From an uncultured Mycoplasmatota bacterium (GTDB taxonomy: Bacteria; Bacillota_I; Bacilli_A; RF39; UBA660), in NCBI GenBank assembly GCA_900547225.1, contig URFW01000005.1:1-64000 (forward strand): a stretch of 64,000 nucleotides of DNA, read 5' to 3'. Of the stretch, positions 15,732 to 23,804 are shown in pieces (the first letter of the stretch is position 1; every line of letters starts with the position of its first letter). The translations under genes were made by a program, and so were the position numbers. The notes beneath the pieces are model-generated. The model was given only the letters and a program-made list of their open reading frames with translations, was not told where the DNA came from and made no database searches.

Positions 15732-16890
15732 TTATGTAAATATAAGTATTGTTGGTAAGAATCCTAAACTATTTATTAAAAGATATGTCTTAAACCAGAT
15801 TTCGTTTGAAGATTTTAAAGAAGTTAGCCATAAGCACGTTACAATAAAAATATCCTATGATGATTATTTAAAACTTTTATCTAAAAATAAAACGTATGAA
15901 ATATATATAAACCAAAAGTATGGAATAGTAAAATATACGTCTTATATCAAAGAAAATTATACTTTTGTTATATCACTTATTATAGGATTCTTATTTTTGT
16001 TTTTAATAAGTAACACCATACTTGAAATAGATGTTATTCATAGTAATAGTAGTTTGAGAAACTTAATTTATGATGAATTAAAAGATAATAATATATCTTG
16101 TTTTCGTTTTGTACCATCATTTAAAAAAAGAAAGAAAATAATTAATAAAATAGTTAATGATAACAAAGATAAAATAGAGTGGCTTGAAATAGAGAGAGAT
16201 GGTAGTAAACTTACTGTAAAGGTAACTGAACGTAAGTTAAATAAGGAAAAAGAATATGATAAACCTCGTCATATAGTAGCTAAAAAAGATGGTGTAATAA
16301 TGAAAATAGAAGCATCTAATGGGGTAATCTTAAAAAAGAAAAATGATTATGTATCAAAAGGAGAGACAATAGTATCAGGTGATATTATTAAAGATGAAAC
16401 AGTAAAAGGACAGGTCCGAGCGGTGGGATGCGTATACGCTGAAGTATGGTACTTAGTAACGATAGAATACCCACTTTATTATGAAGAGGTTATATATTTA
16501 AATGACGTTAAACAAAACATTATAGTATCTTTTATGAAAAAGGAGGTCTCCCTTAGAAAAAATTATGCTACTAATTATTTAGAACATAAAAACGTGCTTA
16601 TAAAAGAAAAAATATTTCCTTTTAGTATAAGAATGGAAAAACAAAGAAAAACAAAGGTTAAAAAAGAAAAGTTAGGAACTAAAGAAGCGATTAAAAAAGC
16701 TACAAAACTAGCAGAAAATAAAATAAGTGTAAACCTTAAAGATGATGAATATATAATAAGTAAAAAAACTTTGAACTTTAAACAAAATGAGAGTAAAATA
16801 GAAATAGGTGTTTTCTTTAAAGTGTATGAAAATATTACTGATTTTAAAGATGCAGATACTTCACTATTAAACAAAGAAAATACAAATTAA
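15724..16890 (+). CDS. yqfD: Sporulation protein YqfD
   Basis: 388 aa, the usual length. Order: an N-terminal small domain, one strong membrane helix (about residues 80-100, ISLIIGFLFLFLIS), then an extracytoplasmic part with the family's conserved stretch KKDGVIMKIEASNGVILKKKND and VSKGETIVSG at about 185-220. It is required for efficient sporulation in B. subtilis (yqfD/spoIVFB-independent role not fully understood). Directly coupled to yqfC. In Bacillus the next genes are phoH, pgpH and ybeY; here phoH and pgpH are missing and a VanZ-like gene takes their place. Confidence 0.92.
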   Translation: MNSYVNISIVGKNPKLFIKRYVLNQISFEDFKEVSHKHVTIKISYDDYLKLLSKNKTYEIYINQKYGIVKYTSYIKENYTFVISLIIGFLFLFLISNTILEIDVIHSNSSLRNLIYDELKDNNISCFRFVPSFKKRKKIINKIVNDNKDKIEWLEIERDGSKLTVKVTERKLNKEKEYDKPRHIVAKKDGVIMKIEASNGVILKKKNDYVSKGETIVSGDIIKDETVKGQVRAVGCVYAEVWYLVTIEYPLYYEEVIYLNDVKQNIIVSFMKKEVSLRKNYATNYLEHKNVLIKEKIFPFSIRMEKQRKTKVKKEKLGTKEAIKKATKLAENKISVNLKDDEYIISKKTLNFKQNESKIEIGVFFKVYENITDFKDADTSLLNKENTN

Positions 16891-16909
16891 AATTAAAGAG
16901 GTATAAATA

Positions 16910-17527
16910 ATGTTTACAAGTATTTTTATGAAAACCATTCATAACGTATGGCCGATGATCTTTATTTTTGCAGTTATCTTAATATCAATTAGAATAACAT
17001 ATCTTTTATGTAATAAAAAGCAATTTGTTTTTTATAAAGAACTTTTAATGTTATGCTTTATTATTTACATACTTCTTTTATATTACATTGTAACGTTTCA
17101 AGATAACAATTATGGAACTAATAATTTTATTCCGTTTAGAGAGATATTTAGATACAACGTATCATCTAGACTTTTTATAAGAAACGTACTTGGAAACATA
17201 CTTTTATTTGTACCATTTGGTCTTTTTGTAAGCCACTACATTAAAAATAAGAAAATGTATCCTATATTATTAATATCGGTTTTAGTTTCTTGTTCAATTG
17301 AGTTTGCTCAAACAAAAATAGGAAGAACCGCAGACATTGATGATGTCATATTAAATACTTTAGGAGGCGTTATAGGATACTTTATTTATAAGTTTAGTGG
17401 CAAATTAATAAAAAAACTTCCAAATTTTATGAAGAATCAAATTTTCTTAGACATCTTGTCTTTAATTATAATTTTAATTATAATATATTTATCGTTTAAG
17501 TTTAATTTTTGGAGGTTGTTATCATGA
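16910..17527 (+). CDS. VanZ-like membrane protein
   Basis: 205 aa with five hydrophobic helices. The VanZ signature is visible: NFIPFREIFRY, RNVLGNILLFVPFGLFVS, then CSIEFAQTKIGRTADIDDVILNTLGGVIGY. VanZ relatives give low-level teicoplanin resistance in enterococci, but most members are of unknown function in the envelope. AAAGAGG precedes ATG 16910. The stop overlaps the start of ybeY (ATGA), so the genes are translationally coupled. Its place inside the yqfCD-ybeY block is unlike Bacillus. Confidence 0.88.
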   Translation: MFTSIFMKTIHNVWPMIFIFAVILISIRITYLLCNKKQFVFYKELLMLCFIIYILLLYYIVTFQDNNYGTNNFIPFREIFRYNVSSRLFIRNVLGNILLFVPFGLFVSHYIKNKKMYPILLISVLVSCSIEFAQTKIGRTADIDDVILNTLGGVIGYFIYKFSGKLIKKLPNFMKNQIFLDILSLIIILIIIYLSFKFNFWRLLS

Positions 17528-17976
17528 ATTATGTAGAATTTTTTAACGAGTATAAAAAACCAGTAGAAGAGCTAGATTTACTAAAGGATTTCATTAATTA
17601 TGCTTTGGAAAAGTTACAATTGAAAAACGTTATGTTTAATGTTATAATTGTAGACAATGAAAGTATTCATAAGATAAATAAAGAGTATAGAAACATTGAT
17701 AGGGAAACGGATGTTATTACGTTTGCACTAGAAGATAACAAGCAAATTGATGTGCCAGGTCTTAGGGTTTTAGGAGATGTATATATATCTTACGACAGGG
17801 TAATAAGTCAAGCTAAAGATTATGGACATTCCACTAAAAGAGAAATATGCTTCTTAGGTGTTCATGGCTTACTACATTTATTAGGATACGATCATATGAC
17901 AAAAGAAGATGAAATAAAAATGTTTGGATTACAAAAGGAGTTGTTAGATAGCTATGGCATCAAAAAAGAAAGTTAA
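17524..17976 (+). CDS. ybeY: Endoribonuclease YbeY (16S rRNA maturation factor)
   Basis: 150 aa; ATG 17524 with GGAGG upstream, overlapping the previous stop by four bases. The zinc site HGLLHLLGYDH (about residues 118-128) is complete, with NKEYRNIDRETDVITFAL ahead of it as expected. YbeY is a metal-dependent RNase needed for 16S rRNA 3' end processing and 70S quality control. The order ybeY-dgkA follows, as in Bacillus. Confidence 0.95.
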   Translation: MNYVEFFNEYKKPVEELDLLKDFINYALEKLQLKNVMFNVIIVDNESIHKINKEYRNIDRETDVITFALEDNKQIDVPGLRVLGDVYISYDRVISQAKDYGHSTKREICFLGVHGLLHLLGYDHMTKEDEIKMFGLQKELLDSYGIKKES

Positions 17977-18391
17977 TGTAGAAATATCAAGAGGAAAATA
18001 CATTGAAGAACAAGGATTTAAGAAAATAGGATTAAAAAGAATTTTTATGAGTTTTAAATATTCTTTCGATGGACTTAAGTATGCATATTTACATGAACAG
18101 AGTTTACTTCTTCACGTTATTGTAATGACTATTATAATAGCTTGTGGTTTTGGATTTCATATAACACCAATTCAGTGGGTTATAACACTTTTTATGGGAG
18201 CTTTAATACTTGTTACAGAGCTTTTTAACACGTCAATAGAAGCAGTTGTTGACATGGTAACAGAAGAGTTTCATCCACTTGCTAAAGTTGCTAAGGACAC
18301 GGCATCAGCAGCCTGCTTTATAGCAGATATGATGGCAACAGGTATGTGGCTCGTTGTGTTTGTTCCAAAGATAATTGCAATGTTTAGGTAA
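17954..18391 (+). CDS. dgkA: Undecaprenol/diacylglycerol kinase, membrane type
   Basis: 145 aa; ATG 17954 overlaps ybeY by 23 bases. It has a short basic N-terminal extension and then the DagK fold with three helices (about 60-80, 82-105, 118-140). The catalytic stretch ELFNTSIEAVVDMV carries the conserved Glu and the Asn-Thr-Ser-Ile-Glu motif, and AKDTASAA follows as usual. In Gram-positives this enzyme phosphorylates undecaprenol to recycle the cell-wall lipid carrier. A second, shorter copy comes next. Confidence 0.9.
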   Translation: MASKKKVNVEISRGKYIEEQGFKKIGLKRIFMSFKYSFDGLKYAYLHEQSLLLHVIVMTIIIACGFGFHITPIQWVITLFMGALILVTELFNTSIEAVVDMVTEEFHPLAKVAKDTASAACFIADMMATGMWLVVFVPKIIAMFR

Positions 18392-18396
18392 ATTAT

Positions 18397-18720
18397 ATGA
18401 AGAAAATAAAAAAGTTTTTTGATAGAGAACAAAACCTACTTATTCATATTATTGCAACTATTTTAGTTACTATATTTGGTATTATCTTTAATTTAAAGGC
18501 TTATGAGTGGTTACTTGTTTATTCGATGGTTACACTTGTTATTACATCAGAGCTTATTAATTCAGCAATAGAACTTACCGTTGATTTATATACAAGCCAT
18601 TTTAATCCTCTTGCAATGGTTGCTAAAGATGTTGCAGCAGCAGCAGTTGTTACATCGGCATTTACAGCTTTATGTGTTGGACTATATGTTTTTTTACCAA
18701 AATTTATAAATTTAATGTAG
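18397..18720 (+). CDS. Second DagK-type undecaprenol kinase paralogue
   Basis: 107 aa, five bases after dgkA. It keeps the core motif SELINSAIELTVDLY and AKDVAAAAV, so the catalytic Glu residues are present, but it lacks the N-terminal extension of the first copy. Three membrane helices are predicted. The DagK enzymes work as trimers, so the tandem copies could form mixed trimers or act on different lipids; this is inference. A terminator follows. Confidence 0.85.
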   Translation: MKKIKKFFDREQNLLIHIIATILVTIFGIIFNLKAYEWLLVYSMVTLVITSELINSAIELTVDLYTSHFNPLAMVAKDVAAAAVVTSAFTALCVGLYVFLPKFINLM

Positions 18721-18747
18721 GATCAAGGTTAATCTTTGATCCTTTTA
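18719..18747 (+). terminator. Rho-independent terminator
   Basis: GGATCAA/TTGATCC stem followed by TTTT, starting at the stop codon. Confidence 0.75.
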
Positions 18748-18768
18748 TTGACTCATTATTTTATTATA

Positions 18769-18797
18769 TTGATATTTAATTGAAAAAATGGTAAAAT
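18769..18797 (+). promoter_or_regulatory. Promoter of ireB-ruvX-yrzB
   Basis: TTGATA, 17 bases, TAAAAT, ending about 30 bases before the ireB start. Confidence 0.6.
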
Positions 18798-18829
18798 ATA
18801 CTTATCTTATAAAAGATGGGAGTGATAAT

Positions 18830-19072
18830 ATGTCATCAACAACTTATTTGTTTAATATTGAAAATATTAACGAAGCATTAGTCAAAGAAACAATTAAAGA
18901 AGTTTGTGAGGCTTTAGAAGAAAGAGGATATAATCCAGTAAATCAGCTTGTTGGTTATTTAATGAGTGGAGATCCAGGCTATATTTCAAATCATAAAGAA
19001 GCCAGAAACAAGATTTTAAAAATAGACAGAGCAAAAATTCTTGAAATATTATTAAAGGAATACTTAAATTAA
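18830..19072 (+). CDS. ireB: IreB family regulatory phosphoprotein
   Basis: 80 aa. ATG 18830 follows GGGAGTGAT; an upstream in-frame ATG at 18788 overlaps the -10 box. The signature EVCEALEERGYNPVNQLVGYLMSGDPGYI with SNHKEARN is nearly invariant in this family (DUF965, YrzL). In Enterococcus, IreB is phosphorylated on a Thr near the N-terminus by the IreK kinase and affects cephalosporin resistance; Ser2, Ser3 and Thr4/5 here are candidates. First gene of a conserved three-gene unit; the stop overlaps the ruvX start (TAATG). Confidence 0.93.
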   Translation: MSSTTYLFNIENINEALVKETIKEVCEALEERGYNPVNQLVGYLMSGDPGYISNHKEARNKILKIDRAKILEILLKEYLN

Positions 19073-19506
19073 TGAGATACATTGGTTTAGATTTAGGTAC
19101 TAAAACGTTAGGTGTTGCGGTAAGTGATAAGACTGAAACGATAGCAAGTGCCATAACAACTCTCAGGTTTAGTGAGAATAACCCTGAAGAAGTATTGGAC
19201 GACTTAACAAAAATAATGGATGAATATGAGGTAGGAGCAATCGTAATTGGTCTTCCAAAAAACATGAATAATTCTTTAGGATTTGCAGCAGAAAGAACAA
19301 AAGAATTTGTTAAAGTGCTAAATAATACTTATGATATTCCTGTTTATGAGCAAGATGAAAGATTATCATCTGTTACGGCTAACAATGTTTTGCTGCAAGC
19401 TGATATTTCAAGAAAAAAAAGAAAGTCCAAAGTGGATACGGTAGCAGCAACTGTAATTTTGCAAAATTATTTAGATATAAGAAAGGGAGAAAAAAATGGA
19501 AAATAA
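19072..19506 (+). CDS. ruvX: RuvX/YqgF, Holliday junction resolvase-like RNase
   Basis: 144 aa. RNase H-like fold with GLDLGTKTLGVAVSD at the start (first catalytic Asp), IVIGLPKNMNNS in the middle, DERLSS and KVDTVAATVIL near the end (last Asp). YqgF proteins are linked to 16S rRNA 5' processing and possibly to junction resolution. Translationally coupled to ireB and overlapping yrzB by 11 bases. Confidence 0.93.
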   Translation: MRYIGLDLGTKTLGVAVSDKTETIASAITTLRFSENNPEEVLDDLTKIMDEYEVGAIVIGLPKNMNNSLGFAAERTKEFVKVLNNTYDIPVYEQDERLSSVTANNVLLQADISRKKRKSKVDTVAATVILQNYLDIRKGEKNGK

Positions 19507-19792
19507 CGGAGTTAAACAAGATAATACGTTTACGATAGTAAATGATGATGGGCAAGAAATTAAATGTGAGGTTTTATTCACTTATGAAGATGAAAAAACA
19601 AAGAAGAATTATATAGCATACACTGACAATACACTTGATGATGAAGGTAATACAAAAGTATATGCCTCTATATTCAATCCTGAAGAAGAAAACCCTGTGC
19701 TTCTTCCAATTGAAACCGATGAAGAATGGAAACTTATAGAAGGAATTTTGTCTTCTTTGTCAAATCCAGAAGACGCTAATGAAGCAGCCTAA
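19496..19792 (+). CDS. yrzB: DUF1292 protein YrzB
   Basis: 98 aa, acidic. The family's core is present: FTIVNDDGQEIKCEVLFTYE, KNYIAYTDN and the YASIFNPEEE... with EEW near the end. YrzB is always found after ruvX in Bacillota. Its function is not known. The stop codon lies in the loop of the terminator. Confidence 0.9.
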   Translation: MENNGVKQDNTFTIVNDDGQEIKCEVLFTYEDEKTKKNYIAYTDNTLDDEGNTKVYASIFNPEEENPVLLPIETDEEWKLIEGILSSLSNPEDANEAA

Positions 19793-19808
19793 TAGGGCTG
19801 TTTTTTTA
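19783..19808 (+). terminator. Rho-independent terminator
   Basis: CAGCC/GGCTG stem over the stop codon and seven T. Confidence 0.75.
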
Positions 19809-19826
19809 TAAACAAATTTATTCCTA

Positions 19827-19858
19827 TTGACACCCGGGGGGGGGGTATATGATATTAT
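19827..19858 (+). promoter_or_regulatory. Promoter with ten-G tract in spacer (possible phase-variable switch)
   Basis: TTGACA at 19827-19832, then CCC and ten G (19836-19845), then two possible -10 boxes: TATGAT (19848-19853, spacer 15) and TATTAT (19853-19858, spacer 20). Neither spacer is the ideal 17. Loss of three G would set TATTAT at 17, and gain of two G would set TATGAT at 17. The tract is the longest G run in the window. It serves the surface protein gene at 19898. Confidence 0.7.
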
Positions 19859-19897
19859 AAACAATAGAAAAGTAACAAGTTCAAGGTGTTGATAAGT

Positions 19898-22306
19898 ATG
19901 AAATATAGAAAGATAAAAGTGGGAAAACAATATAAGAACAGAACCAATTTAATGTTGTTTTTACTTTTTACATGTTTTACATTATGTTTATCAGTAGGGT
20001 ATGCAGCGTTAAATAGAGAGTTAAAAATAAGCGGAGAAGCAACATTTAGAGTAGATGCAGATATAAGAATAACAAGCGTATCATTATATGAAACAGAAAA
20101 CGTAGGATTAGAAAATTATAATAGTAATTATAGTAAAAACACGATTAAATTAGGAGTAGATTTAAAGCAAGTTAATTCTACGGTATCATATAAAGTTGTA
20201 GTGGTAAATAAGGGAAATGTAGCAATGTGGATAAATTCCATATCTCAAGAAATAAATAATAATGATAATATGGAATACGTAATAAATGGTATAGGAATAA
20301 AAGAATTAATAGAACCTGCTACAACAAAAGAATTTATCGTAAAGATAAAATATAAAAATAGCATAACGACACTTCCTAGTAATACCAATTTAGATACAGT
20401 GCTTAAGTTTGACTTTAAGAAGCCTATGTCCATATTGAAAAATGAGGGTGCTTGGACTACGAAAGTTTTTGGAGGAACTCTTACCAAAGATAAAATAGAA
20501 AATATAACCTTTTTACCAACACTAGATCCAGTAGAAAATGCGATAGGATACTGGGATGCTTCTGCAAACAAGGATGGTACTGTAATAGCATCATATAAAG
20601 ACTCTGATAATAACGGATTATACGAATTATATATTGGTGGTATAGGAAAGGTATATTCGCCAGCGTGGTCTGCTTATTTATTCCAAAGATACTCAGTTTT
20701 AACGTCAATAAATTCCACTAATTACTTTGATACTTCAAATGCAAATGACATGACATATATGTTTCATGAATGTTTTAAATTAGAAACTCTTAATACATCT
20801 TATTTCGATGTTGGAAAAGTAACTACTATGACAGGATTGTTTAGTGGATGTAAGGCATTGACATCATTAGATGTGTCAAACTGGGATGTTTCAAAGGTTA
20901 CAAGTTTTTATATGCTATTTTTATCATGTAGTAAATTATCAAATCTAGACGTATCAAATTGGAATGTATCCAATGTCAAAAACATGCGTGAAGCATTTAA
21001 CGGATGCTCATCGCTTCCTGTTATTGATGTATCGAACTGGGATGTTTCTAAAGTTGAAAATATGACGGAGGTATTTTTAAATTGTTCTTCGGTCGAGACG
21101 CTTGACGTGTCAAATTGGAATACTGTTAATTCGACTACAATGTACGGAATGTTTTATAATTGTAAAAAAGTGGGCGTTCTTAATGTTAAAAATTTTAATA
21201 CATCAAAATCTACTGAAATTTCTAGAATGTTTATGAATTGTTCATTATTGGAAAGTTTGGATTTAAGTGGCTGGGATGTATCAAATATTAAATCTATTGA
21301 TTGTATGTTTTTTAATTGTAGTAAACTTTCTAACTTAAATATAAGTGGATGGAAGGTTACTTTAGCTACTGATTATTCAAACATGTTCTGGGGATGCACT
21401 TTACTTCCTGAGGTAGATGTGAGTGGATTTGATACAACGCTTGCAACAAAGATGCAAAATGTCTTTTATCAATGTAAGACTTTAAAATCCCTTGATTTAA
21501 GTAATTGGAATGTATCTAACGTAACAACATTTGATACGGACGGAAAAGGCTTGTTTTCTGGATGCACAAATTTAGAATCTCTTGATTTAACTGGATGGAA
21601 TCCTAAGAAAGCAACCAATATGAGAAGTATGTTTTCCGGATGTGCAAAACTCTCCTATGTTGATGTATCAAATTGGGATACTTCAAACGTAACTTTGATG
21701 AGTGGTATGTTTAATGGATGTTCGTCACTTACTAAACTAGATTTGAGTCTTTGGAATACATCTAAAGTAACCAATATGTATTATATGTTTCAGGGCTGTA
21801 AGAATTTAAGCACGCTTAATGTATCAAACTTTGATACGTCTAACGTGGTTAGCATGGGTGGAATGTTTATGAATTGTTCTTCAGTTGAAAAACTTGATGT
21901 AGAAAATTTTAATACATCAAAAGTAAAAAATTTCGTAGGAGGTAATCCGGACTGGGATGGGCTATTTACTGGATGTACATTACTAAAAAGTTTGGATTTG
22001 AGTGGCTGGGATATTACTGGTGCAACTGATATTAGAAATATGTTTAGATTATGTGAGTCTTTAGAATATTTAAATATAAGTACATGGAATGGAAGCAATA
22101 TTCAAAAAACTAGAAATATGTTTTCTGGATGTAAATCATTGTTAACTCTTGACATGTCATCGTTTGATTTTAGCTCTTTAACAGATTATGGTGGAATGTT
22201 TTATGGAATAACAAGTGATGGAACTATTTACGTTAAAGACGATAATTCTAAAACATTTGTAAATAAATTAAATTCAAACGTTAATTGTGTCATAAAGAAT
22301 GCTTAA
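19898..22306 (+). CDS. BspA-like leucine-rich repeat surface protein (DUF285)
   Basis: 802 aa; ATG 19898 chosen, with AAGGTG nine bases upstream (GTG 19886 and TTG 19889 are alternatives). N-terminus: basic tail, hydrophobic helix LMLFLLFTCFTLCLSVGYAA (about 20-40), then a beta-rich domain of about 150 residues. From about residue 280 to 780 there are some 18 repeats of about 24-25 residues of the form MFxGCxxLxxLDVSNWDTSNVTxM. These are the BspA/DUF285 repeats known from adhesins of oral and gut bacteria. No LPxTG signal is present, so anchoring may be by the uncleaved N-terminal helix. The promoter holds a poly-G tract. Confidence 0.9.
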   Translation: MKYRKIKVGKQYKNRTNLMLFLLFTCFTLCLSVGYAALNRELKISGEATFRVDADIRITSVSLYETENVGLENYNSNYSKNTIKLGVDLKQVNSTVSYKVVVVNKGNVAMWINSISQEINNNDNMEYVINGIGIKELIEPATTKEFIVKIKYKNSITTLPSNTNLDTVLKFDFKKPMSILKNEGAWTTKVFGGTLTKDKIENITFLPTLDPVENAIGYWDASANKDGTVIASYKDSDNNGLYELYIGGIGKVYSPAWSAYLFQRYSVLTSINSTNYFDTSNANDMTYMFHECFKLETLNTSYFDVGKVTTMTGLFSGCKALTSLDVSNWDVSKVTSFYMLFLSCSKLSNLDVSNWNVSNVKNMREAFNGCSSLPVIDVSNWDVSKVENMTEVFLNCSSVETLDVSNWNTVNSTTMYGMFYNCKKVGVLNVKNFNTSKSTEISRMFMNCSLLESLDLSGWDVSNIKSIDCMFFNCSKLSNLNISGWKVTLATDYSNMFWGCTLLPEVDVSGFDTTLATKMQNVFYQCKTLKSLDLSNWNVSNVTTFDTDGKGLFSGCTNLESLDLTGWNPKKATNMRSMFSGCAKLSYVDVSNWDTSNVTLMSGMFNGCSSLTKLDLSLWNTSKVTNMYYMFQGCKNLSTLNVSNFDTSNVVSMGGMFMNCSSVEKLDVENFNTSKVKNFVGGNPDWDGLFTGCTLLKSLDLSGWDITGATDIRNMFRLCESLEYLNISTWNGSNIQKTRNMFSGCKSLLTLDMSSFDFSSLTDYGGMFYGITSDGTIYVKDDNSKTFVNKLNSNVNCVIKNA

Positions 22307-22315
22307 AACATTATT

Positions 22316-22353
22316 TTAAAGTGATATTAAATTGATTTTTATCACTTTTTTTT
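22316..22353 (+). terminator. Rho-independent terminator
   Basis: AAGTGATA/TATCACTT stem followed by eight T, after the BspA-like gene. Confidence 0.8.
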
Positions 22354-22387
22354 ATATAATTATTGTTAGATTTAGGTGGTGTTATTA

Positions 22388-22990
22388 ATGGATCAAGAAT
22401 TTTTAATTAGAAAAATGGAAAAGTATGCTGATAGAAAAGGTATTCCTATAATGGAAAAAGATGGAATTACGTTTTTAACCGAGTTCATAAAGTTAAATAA
22501 CGTTAAGAATATACTTGAAATAGGTAGTGCAATTGGATACTCTGCAATTAACATGGCGCTTACTTCTAGTGACGTTTGTGTAACTACGATAGAAAGAGAT
22601 AAAGATAGATACATAGAAGCTGTTAAAAACATAAAAGAATTTAATTTGGAAGACAGAATTACACTTATTTTAGCGGATGCTCTTGCTTTTAATACAGATG
22701 AAGAATTTGACCTTATATTTATTGATGCTGCTAAAAGTCAGTACATAAAGTTTTTTGAAAAATTTTCTAAGAACTTAAAGCAAAAAGGTTTTATTGTAAC
22801 TGATAACATTAATTTTCACGGGCTTACGTATTCAGATAAAACAAAGATGTCTAGAAACTTAAGACAACTTATTACCAAACTTGAAAGATACATTAATTTC
22901 TTAAAGGATAATGAGAAATTTAAAACAAGGTTCTTTGAGATAGGTGATGGTGTTGCAATATCTAGAAGAAGGAAGAAGAAAGATGAGTAA
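22388..22990 (+). CDS. trmR: tRNA 5-hydroxyuridine methyltransferase TrmR (YrrM)
   Basis: 200 aa from ATG 22388 with AGGTGG upstream. O-methyltransferase family 3 fold: SAM-binding motif ILEIGSAIGYSAINMA (about 41-56), TIERD, ILADAL, and LIFIDAAKSQY with the metal-binding Asp (about 117-127). In B. subtilis the homologue methylates 5-hydroxyuridine at tRNA position 34, and the order yrrM-yrrN-yrrO is the same as here. It overlaps the next gene by 8 bases. The tail is strongly basic (RRRKKKDE). Confidence 0.88.
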   Translation: MDQEFLIRKMEKYADRKGIPIMEKDGITFLTEFIKLNNVKNILEIGSAIGYSAINMALTSSDVCVTTIERDKDRYIEAVKNIKEFNLEDRITLILADALAFNTDEEFDLIFIDAAKSQYIKFFEKFSKNLKQKGFIVTDNINFHGLTYSDKTKMSRNLRQLITKLERYINFLKDNEKFKTRFFEIGDGVAISRRRKKKDE

Positions 22991-23804
22991 AATACTTTTA
23001 AAAATAAATGACGTAAAAGAATTATCTTATGAAGCAGACGGATACATACTTGGTATAGATAAGTATTCTTTTTTGTTTGGTAAAACATTTAATATAGATG
23101 AAATAAAAAAGATAAAAAATGATTTAAAGAAAAAAGAAATATTTGTAAGTTTTAATAGAGTTATATTTAATGAAGAGTTAGAAGATTATAAAATGAAATT
23201 AAAGGAAATAGATGGCTTAGGTATAAATGGCATTATAGTGGGCGATATAGCGGCTTTAACATATAACATAAAGACTAATATTATTCTTGATCAAACGCAT
23301 CTTAACAATAGCTTTTATGCTATTAATCATTATTATAATAATGGTGTTTATGGAACGGTTTTAACTAATGACATAACACTTAGTGAAATAAATGATATAA
23401 AGAAAAATACAAAGTCGGTTTTATTTAAACAAGTCTTTGGCTATCCTCATTTATCTACTTCTAAAAGAAAACTTATAAGTAATTATAAAGAGTATTTTAA
23501 TATAAATGACACCTCATCTATTTATGAAATTAGTGAAAAAAATAGTAATAATATCTATAAGATTATAGAAGATAATTTTGGAACACATATATTAGGAGAT
23601 AAAGTACTTAACTTACTTTCTTTTGATATAGATGTAGACTATAAAATAGTAGATGGCTTTATGCTTGGTGATGTAAAAAAAGTATTAGAAATATTTATGA
23701 ATAATAAGAAAGATAAGAATGACTGGATTAATGATACATATAACGCTAATTATGGGTTTATTAATAAAGAAACTATTTACAGGGTGAAGAAAGATGAAAG
23801 ATAA
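22983..23804 (+). CDS. trhP1: Peptidase U32-like tRNA hydroxylation protein, first (YrrN-like)
   Basis: 273 aa; ATG 22983 follows GAAGGAAGAAG. A divergent U32-family protein: it has the TIM-barrel-like flow (FVSFNRVIFNEEL, GINGIIVGDIAAL, IILDQTHLNN, GVYGTVLTNDITL) that parallels the VYVTVNIVFHN, GVDAVIFSDP and LHLSTQAS segments of the next gene, but it lacks the cluster of cysteines. In B. subtilis, TrhP1 and TrhP2 introduce the hydroxyl at U34 using prephenate-derived chemistry. Position between trmR and trhP2 supports the call. Confidence 0.8.
   Translation: MSKILLKINDVKELSYEADGYILGIDKYSFLFGKTFNIDEIKKIKNDLKKKEIFVSFNRVIFNEELEDYKMKLKEIDGLGINGIIVGDIAALTYNIKTNIILDQTHLNNSFYAINHYYNNGVYGTVLTNDITLSEINDIKKNTKSVLFKQVFGYPHLSTSKRKLISNYKEYFNINDTSSIYEISEKNSNNIYKIIEDNFGTHILGDKVLNLLSFDIDVDYKIVDGFMLGDVKKVLEIFMNNKKDKNDWINDTYNANYGFINKETIYRVKKDER

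Noticed and set aside
20700..22200. Possible repeat array of CRISPR type
   Set aside because: The repeats are degenerate at DNA level and in frame; they encode the 24-25-residue BspA/DUF285 units.
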